64,000 nt of DNA from an uncultured Verrucomicrobia subdivision 3 bacterium (GTDB lineage Bacteria; Verrucomicrobiota; Verrucomicrobiia; Limisphaerales; DASXHY01): the NCBI GenBank assembly GCA_937890005.1, contig CALBZA010000056.1:1-64000 (forward strand). The letters run 5' to 3'. Made by a program: the position numbers and the translations under genes. The notes beneath the pieces were generated by a model. The model had not been told where the DNA came from. It saw only the letters and a list, made by a program, of their open reading frames with translations, and ran no database searches. The first letter of the stretch is position 1, and each line of letters begins with the position of its first letter. Shown here in pieces: positions 62,014-64,000 of this stretch.

Positions 62014-62913
62014 TCAGAAGCGAACGAGGCGTTCGAGTTCCTTCACTCGTTGGTTGATCTTTGCCCGGGTGGTCCTGGTGGTTTGAGTGACGCCGAAACC
62101 TTCGCAGCAGAACGAGGCGGTGACGCTGCCGAACACCATCGCGCGGCGGATGTTGTCATCGATCGAACCTTTCGCGGTGGCGAGGTAGCCCATCATGCCG
62201 CCCACGAAGGAATCGCCTGCGCCGGTGGGATCGAGGACTTTTTCGAGTGGATACGCAGGGCAGATGAAGTGTCCGCGCGGGCCGGAGAGAATGGAACCGT
62301 GTGAACCTTTTTTGATGATCACATATCGCGGTCCCATCTTGTGAATTTTCCGGATCGCGGCGAAAACGTTGTCCTCTTTCGTCAGTTGATGCGCTTCACT
62401 ATCGTTCAACACGAAACCATCGATGCGCTTGAGGAGCTTCAACAGATCGGGCAGCGCAATGTTGAGCCAGAGGTCCATGGTGTCGGCGACGACGAACCTC
62501 GGTTTTTTCGCCTGATTCAGAACGTGATGTTGCAGCGCTGGTGCAATGTTCGCGAGCAAAACGAAATCGGATTTCTGATAAGACGGCGGAAGCGTGGGAG
62601 TGAACGTTTCGAACACACCGAGCTCGGTGAGCAGCGTGCGGCGATTGTTCATGTTGATCTCGTATTCGCCGGACCAGTGAAATGTTTTTCCTTTCTGAAT
62701 CTGTAATCCTTCCAGGTCGATCTTATGCCGGCGGAACAGGTCCACGTAGCGTTTGGGAAAATCATCGCCGACGACGCCGACGAGTTTGACCGGGCTGAAG
62801 AAACTGGCGGCCACGGCGGCGTGGCTGGCGGAACCGCCGAGCAGGCGCGGATTCTCCGCCTTGGGAGTTTTGATCGAGTCGAGTGCGGTCGAGCCAACGA
62901 TTAATACGCTCAT
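62014..62913 (-). CDS. PfkB-family sugar/nucleoside kinase
   Basis: A 299-residue ribokinase-fold kinase. The N-terminal signature LLGGSASHAAVAASFF and the C-terminal signature DPTGAGDSFVGGMMGYLA (catalytic Asp in GAGD) are intact. The length is normal. The substrate cannot be told from sequence; relatives in this phylum are annotated simply as PfkB carbohydrate kinases. It is the first gene of a two-gene unit with the HAD phosphatase. Confidence 0.92.
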   Translation of the reverse strand: MSVLIVGSTALDSIKTPKAENPRLLGGSASHAAVAASFFSPVKLVGVVGDDFPKRYVDLFRRHKIDLEGLQIQKGKTFHWSGEYEINMNNRRTLLTELGVFETFTPTLPPSYQKSDFVLLANIAPALQHHVLNQAKKPRFVVADTMDLWLNIALPDLLKLLKRIDGFVLNDSEAHQLTKEDNVFAAIRKIHKMGPRYVIIKKGSHGSILSGPRGHFICPAYPLEKVLDPTGAGDSFVGGMMGYLATAKGSIDDNIRRAMVFGSVTASFCCEGFGVTQTTRTTRAKINQRVKELERLVRF

Positions 62914-63009
62914 GAATTGAATTCAGGTGCTGGTTTATTTCAGTTACGTGACGGCGCGAAAGGTAAGGAATCGGCGGCGGCGCCGGAAAGCAGAAATCTT
63001 TGCAGAATC

Positions 63010-63103
63010 TTCACAGAAGGAAACGAAGGGAACGAAGAGATTGAATCGTGGCCGCAGACCAGCGCAGCTCCTCTCTTTGCTTCCTTCGTTAACTTCTGTT
63101 GAA
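63010..63103. repeat. REP-like inverted repeat element
   Basis: The left arm at 63010-63040 contains GGAAACGAAGGGAACGAAGA. The right arm at 63072-63103 contains TCTTTGCTTCCTTCGTTAAC. They are imperfect reverse complements around a 31-nt spacer, in the gap between the PfkB and export genes. The arms use the same CGAAGG-type words as the element at 34228-34368. Confidence 0.6.
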
Positions 63104-63113
63104 ACTCTTTTGA

Positions 63114-64000
63114 CTACGGCCCAACCGGCGGAGCGGAAGGCTGTGTAATGACCTGGATGCCGCTGCCGACCGGAATGAATACCCCAGCGCCACGTCCGCC
63201 GGGAGGTGATGGCGCAAGGCGGGCGCCGGCATTGATTGCCACCGAATTGACGAATGTGTTCAACGCGATTTCCGCGTACTTGCGAAGATAGCGATACGGC
63301 GAGAACGGAACGTAAATGATGTCGTTGGGCTGGATGGCGACATCCGGAGCGCTGCCGTGAACAATCGCCTTGTAGTTGACCACGGCGACGTCGGGTTGAT
63401 TGACCGCGCCGCGAACGATCACGACGTGATCGAGATACGCATCGCGAACAGTCCCGTAGGCGCCGGCGATGGCACCCGCGACAGTCATTCCTTCGTTGTA
63501 ACCGACAGGACGCGGCTGAACCACGGCGCCGAGCACATAGACTTCACGGGAATAAGCCGGTGAGAAGAAGACAAAATCGTCCGGCTGCAAATAGATGTTC
63601 TGGGAAAGATCGCCCTTCATGACGAGCGCTTCGAAATCGACGGGAAGAACCTTGCCGTTGCGAACGATGAAACTGTGTTTGAGATCGGCGAGTTCATCCC
63701 CGAGCGGACCGCCGCTCACTTCGCGCGTGCCGGCGAACGTGAGTGAACCTCCGGCGACGGAAATCGCTTCGAGCAAAGTTGTCGGCGTGGCGAGCGTGTA
63801 AACGCCCGGCGCCTGCACACGTCCTAGAATCCAGATGCGCTGGCTGTTCACTTCACGCAGCGTGATGTTCACCCGCGGCGTTCCGCGAATGTACTCGGCC
63901 AGACTTCGTTCCATGCGTTCCTTGGCCTGGCCGAGTGTCAGTCCCCACACATCCAACCCTGGCAGAAGATTGAAGTAAATTTTCCCGTCCGGTCCCACCA
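63114..64000 (-). CDS. Polysaccharide export protein (Wza/SLBB type), 5' end outside the window
   Basis: The C-terminal ~295 residues of an outer-membrane polysaccharide export channel protein; the gene runs off the right edge. The visible part starts inside the Poly_export domain (GPDGKIYFNLLPGLDVWGLT). SLBB-type soluble ligand-binding units follow (VYTLATPTTLLEAISVAGGS and PVGYNEGMTVAGAIAGAYGT), as does the recurrent 'QPNDIIYVPFSPYRYLRKYA' end. The C-terminal tail is Gly/Pro-rich. These proteins form the translocon for capsular or exopolysaccharide. Further export genes are expected beyond 64000. Confidence 0.88.
   Translation of the reverse strand, partial: VGPDGKIYFNLLPGLDVWGLTLGQAKERMERSLAEYIRGTPRVNITLREVNSQRIWILGRVQAPGVYTLATPTTLLEAISVAGGSLTFAGTREVSGGPLGDELADLKHSFIVRNGKVLPVDFEALVMKGDLSQNIYLQPDDFVFFSPAYSREVYVLGAVVQPRPVGYNEGMTVAGAIAGAYGTVRDAYLDHVVIVRGAVNQPDVAVVNYKAIVHGSAPDVAIQPNDIIYVPFSPYRYLRKYAEIALNTFVNSVAINAGARLAPSPPGGRGAGVFIPVGSGIQVITQPSAPPVGP

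Overview
This 64 kb window looks like the chromosome of a soil or freshwater Verrucomicrobiota bacterium (Pedosphaera/Limisphaerales type), or possibly a related PVC lineage. The clues are a prepilin with the FTLIELLVVIAIIAILAAM signature and an H-X9-DG tail, Reg_prop-type two-component regulators, beta-strand-repeat surface proteins without a barrel, glycosidases with a shared C-terminal module, a DUF3686/flotillin locus and a giant PKD-RHS protein. GC content appears to be in the high 50s by eye. I see no insertion sequence, CRISPR array or rRNA.

Layout. (1) 1-7.4 kb, minus strand: an accessory island ending at a tRNA-Cys. It holds a C5 methyltransferase, an Mrr-type restriction endonuclease and a multidomain DNA-binding protein (RNAP alpha-CTD-like repeats, sigma region 4-like HTH, HARE-HTH-like domain). 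Three apparent one-base frameshifts cut across this operon. Next come a VapBC-type toxin-antitoxin pair, a decayed kinase-like gene, one small conserved gene and a possible integrase relic beside the tRNA. (2) 7.6-31.6 kb: a carbohydrate-degradation locus. A minus-strand operon encodes a periplasmic-sensing histidine kinase, a NarL-type response regulator and a GH2 enzyme. The plus strand encodes a beta-strand-repeat surface protein, a pseudopilin, a glutaminase-A-like (DUF4965) protein, a GH2-GH127-LamG-like fusion, an unclassified putative glycosidase and a GH92 alpha-mannosidase. The same operator-like palindrome (TGTGGC-N8-GCCACA) lies upstream of the surface protein and of the pseudopilin-led operon, which suggests a common regulator. 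(3) 31.7-42.4 kb: a putative membrane-associated module of flotillin (YqiK-like), a 1913-residue DUF3686 AAA+ ATPase, a coiled-coil protein, a minimal zincin metallopeptidase, a lipoprotein and a small helical protein. (4) 42.7-43.8 kb: pheS with its own terminator. (5) 44.2-59.3 kb: a 4863-residue secreted PKD/propeller/RHS protein with a C-terminal toxin-like tail, followed 2 nt later by a probable immunity gene and a small membrane ORF. (6) 59.5-64 kb: an alpha/beta-hydrolase lipoprotein, a two-repeat periplasmic protein, a HAD phosphatase and PfkB kinase pair, and the 5'-truncated end of a Wza-type polysaccharide export gene.

The most promising systems are the HARE/sigma/alpha-CTD factor embedded in a restriction-modification operon, the giant RHS toxin with an unrecognised tail and its immunity gene, and the palindrome-defined glycan regulon. 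Identifications rest on reading motifs by eye; no database search was run.
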